Assembly: GCA_026418015.1 (NCBI GenBank)
Contig: JAOACE010000023.1
Coordinates: 1-43,676 of the forward strand
Origin: Leptospiraceae bacterium
GTDB taxonomy: Bacteria; Spirochaetota; Leptospiria; Leptospirales; Leptonemataceae
Length of the DNA: 43,676 bases
Direction: 5' to 3'
Positions within the stretch are counted from its first letter, which is position 1. Each line of letters opens with the position of its first letter. Shown here in pieces: positions 42,204 to 43,676 of this stretch. The notes under the pieces are model-generated. The model was not told where the DNA came from. It did no database searches and saw only the letters and a list, made by a program, of their open reading frames with translations. The translations under genes and the position numbers were made by a program.

Positions 42204-42840
42204 TGCGTACCTTATTTTTTAAGTTTAACACGATCAGGTTTGTTAATACTCCTTCTATGATTCCCACAATTAGATGAGGAATTATCATTGCAGGGATCAC
42301 AACAGAAAAACCATAAGGAAAGTAAAGTGGCTTACCACTAGAATCTATGAACAATACTGGATGAATACCCAATACAATTGCAATCAACAAAACCGATAAT
42401 ATTGTAGAAAGAAAACCAGAAAGAAAAAGCGTAATCTTTTCTTTAATAAATTTTATAAATAATTTATAAGAATAATATGCAATCATGCTTCCAAAGAATC
42501 CTACACTAAGAGCATTTATGGGGAAAGTCGTAATTCCTCCTTCCCCCAGTAAAACTGCTTGAAGAAACAAAACAACCGATATACTAATAAAAGAAACCCA
42601 CGGACCAAACAACAAAGAAATAGAAGCAACCCCCATACCATGAATCGATGTTCCTCCTGGTATGGGGATCATTATAGACATCAAGATAAAAGAAAAAACT
42701 GATAGAGCTGCCAAGTAGGGTATAGTTTTTTCTTCTAAGGATTTTTTAAATCTTTTAAAAGTATACGAAACGAGTAAAACCTCTACTGCATAGCTTGGAA
42801 TATAAATCTCTGGTGCTACAAATCCATCTGGTATGTGCAT
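42193..42840 (-). CDS. cbiM: Cobalt/nickel substrate-binding membrane subunit CbiM/NikM
   Basis: A 215-residue membrane protein starting MHIPDG, whose free N-terminus and His2 form the metal site, together with His67 in PIPGGTSIHGMG (about 60-70). About six to seven helices follow (VSFISISVVLFLQAVLLGEGG is conserved). The ATG is fixed by the required MHIPDG start. Co and Ni cannot be told apart by eye; cobalt is favoured by the B12-dependent mutase in the same window. No CbiN or NikN/NikL partner is seen. It follows the outer-membrane barrel gene by 8 bases. Confidence 0.92.
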   Translation of the reverse strand: MHIPDGFVAPEIYIPSYAVEVLLVSYTFKRFKKSLEEKTIPYLAALSVFSFILMSIMIPIPGGTSIHGMGVASISLLFGPWVSFISISVVLFLQAVLLGEGGITTFPINALSVGFFGSMIAYYSYKLFIKFIKEKITLFLSGFLSTILSVLLIAIVLGIHPVLFIDSSGKPLYFPYGFSVVIPAMIIPHLIVGIIEGVLTNLIVLNLKNKVRNEG

Positions 42841-42848
42841 TTAAACCC

Positions 42849-43676
42849 CTAAAATATTGTTGATATTGTTATAATGATTCTTTGCAACTCTTTTCCTTCT
42901 CCCCCTTGTTGAACATTTTCTTCGTTAAGATTTTTCCAAACTGGTTTCTTGTATCCTATTCCAATCGAAAGAGCATTGTAATACAACCTCGTTCCGATTA
43001 TGCCATAAACCATACTACCACCAGATGCTTCTAATCGCTTTCCGTTTTCTTTATCGCGTTGATTGTGTTGATAATTTGCCTCTAACAATAAATCTGCTCG
43101 AAAATTTTTATCGGGATTCTTATACACTCTATATGACATCGCTAAATTAAACCTAAATTCATCGCCAAATTTGTAGTTCTTTTTAGAAAGATCTTGTTGG
43201 AGAACTTTATAATTCCAAAGGGATTTTTCTAAATCTGGGATTTCTAAGCCTCCTTTATCTTGAAAATTATCATATTTATATTTATAAGGAAAAAATTTAA
43301 AATAATTTGTGTCGAACAAAAATGTAAATTCCGGATGATCTACTAATTGTTTGGTTGCAGTAAATCCAAACGATAATGACGGTTTACCAAAACCTGTTGC
43401 AAGATCAGGAGCAAATTCTCCGAAAGAATTACGTGATCGATCAAATTTATTTGGGTTTCCAGTAGGCAAAGAAAATCCACCATACATCGTAAAATGCCAG
43501 TCGATTAAATCGTCTAAACTTTCTTTTTTGGGAACAAGTTTAAATCCATTGTCATACTTAAAGCCAAATACTACCATAAAAGAAACATCAGAAAATCCAG
43601 CATTCGTAAAAGTATATTGACCTTGGCTTGGATCTGTATCTACTCGAGATTTGATTTCTTTTTTTACATAATAAGG
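42849..43676 (-). CDS. Outer-membrane beta-barrel protein, 5' end outside the window
   Basis: The frame is open from its stop at 42849 to the window edge (276 codons), so the true start lies beyond 43676; the internal Met at 43577 is not a convincing start because coding-like sequence continues upstream (QYTFTNAGFSDVSFM). Alternating hydrophobic strands and the terminal Phe (IIITISTIF) mark an outer-membrane barrel. Segments AGFSDVSFMVVFGFKY and FTMYGGFSLPTGNPNK are like the MetA-pathway/transporter-type barrels. Located 8 bases before cbiM, it may be the outer-membrane pore for Co or Ni, by position only. Confidence 0.78.
   Translation of the reverse strand, partial: PYYVKKEIKSRVDTDPSQGQYTFTNAGFSDVSFMVVFGFKYDNGFKLVPKKESLDDLIDWHFTMYGGFSLPTGNPNKFDRSRNSFGEFAPDLATGFGKPSLSFGFTATKQLVDHPEFTFLFDTNYFKFFPYKYKYDNFQDKGGLEIPDLEKSLWNYKVLQQDLSKKNYKFGDEFRFNLAMSYRVYKNPDKNFRADLLLEANYQHNQRDKENGKRLEASGGSMVYGIIGTRLYYNALSIGIGYKKPVWKNLNEENVQQGGEGKELQRIIITISTIF

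Overview
The window is one stretch of an AT-rich chromosome from a diderm bacterium, most likely a spirochaete of the Leptospirales. The best hints are a plastid-type ferredoxin-NADP reductase ending in VETY (as in the Leptospira enzyme), a small TPR protein ending in the NPPPEDWDG motif that usually closes spirochaete class III cyclases, a bactofilin, a GspK pseudopilin and LolA. The assignment is inferred from protein families. No phage, IS element, CRISPR array or plasmid function is visible, so this is mainly a housekeeping region.

Layout. 1-94: two copies of a GC-rich 56-bp-period repeat at the window edge. 110-4872 (+): etfA, lolA-like gene, unknown 594-residue gene, hfq, GT4 glycosyltransferase. 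7784-4836 (-): unknown gene, aldo/keto reductase, mini-TPR protein, bactofilin. 7890-8252 (+) DUF2784 and 10102-8249 (-) a YihY membrane protein carrying a large beta-rich insertion. 10275-11851 (+): unknown gene and gspK. 15904-11839 (-): PAS/GAF/GGDEF/EAL protein and a sugar-epimerase-like SDR. 16017-16937 (+): FNR, converging on a zinc-ribbon nucleotidyl cyclase (18051-16918). 18061-18478: decayed sequence including a ghost of the symporter 3' end.

29008-18479 (-) is a tight seven-gene operon: ilvD, an ethylmalonyl-CoA-type B12 mutase, its GTPase chaperone meaB, ddl, galK, GH36 alpha-galactosidase and an AGCS sodium symporter. 30808-29361 (-) is a two-gene cassette with strong Shine-Dalgarno sites just downstream of tRNA-Asn. 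Then come hemB, a hendecad-repeat membrane coiled-coil protein and a beta-lactamase-fold lipoprotein (-). 34548-40862 (+): a C_GCAxxG_C_C protein, rpsR, and sucA-sucB-lpd for the 2-oxoglutarate dehydrogenase complex. 43676-40865 (-): an outer-membrane barrel (cut by the window edge) and cbiM-cbiQ-cbiO for cobalt or nickel uptake, where the ATPase has a His-rich tail. Metal uptake and the B12-dependent mutase fit one physiology: acyl-CoA carbon feeding the TCA cycle, with etfA supporting acyl-CoA oxidation.

The most unusual signal is regulatory. Genes with clear Shine-Dalgarno sites (etfA, hfq, the mutase, agcS, sucA, sucB, lpd, the two-gene cassette) contrast with about ten genes that have none but carry a TTGACA-like hexamer beginning 34-36 nt before the A of ATG. 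That geometry predicts leaderless mRNAs, and it also revises three start codons.
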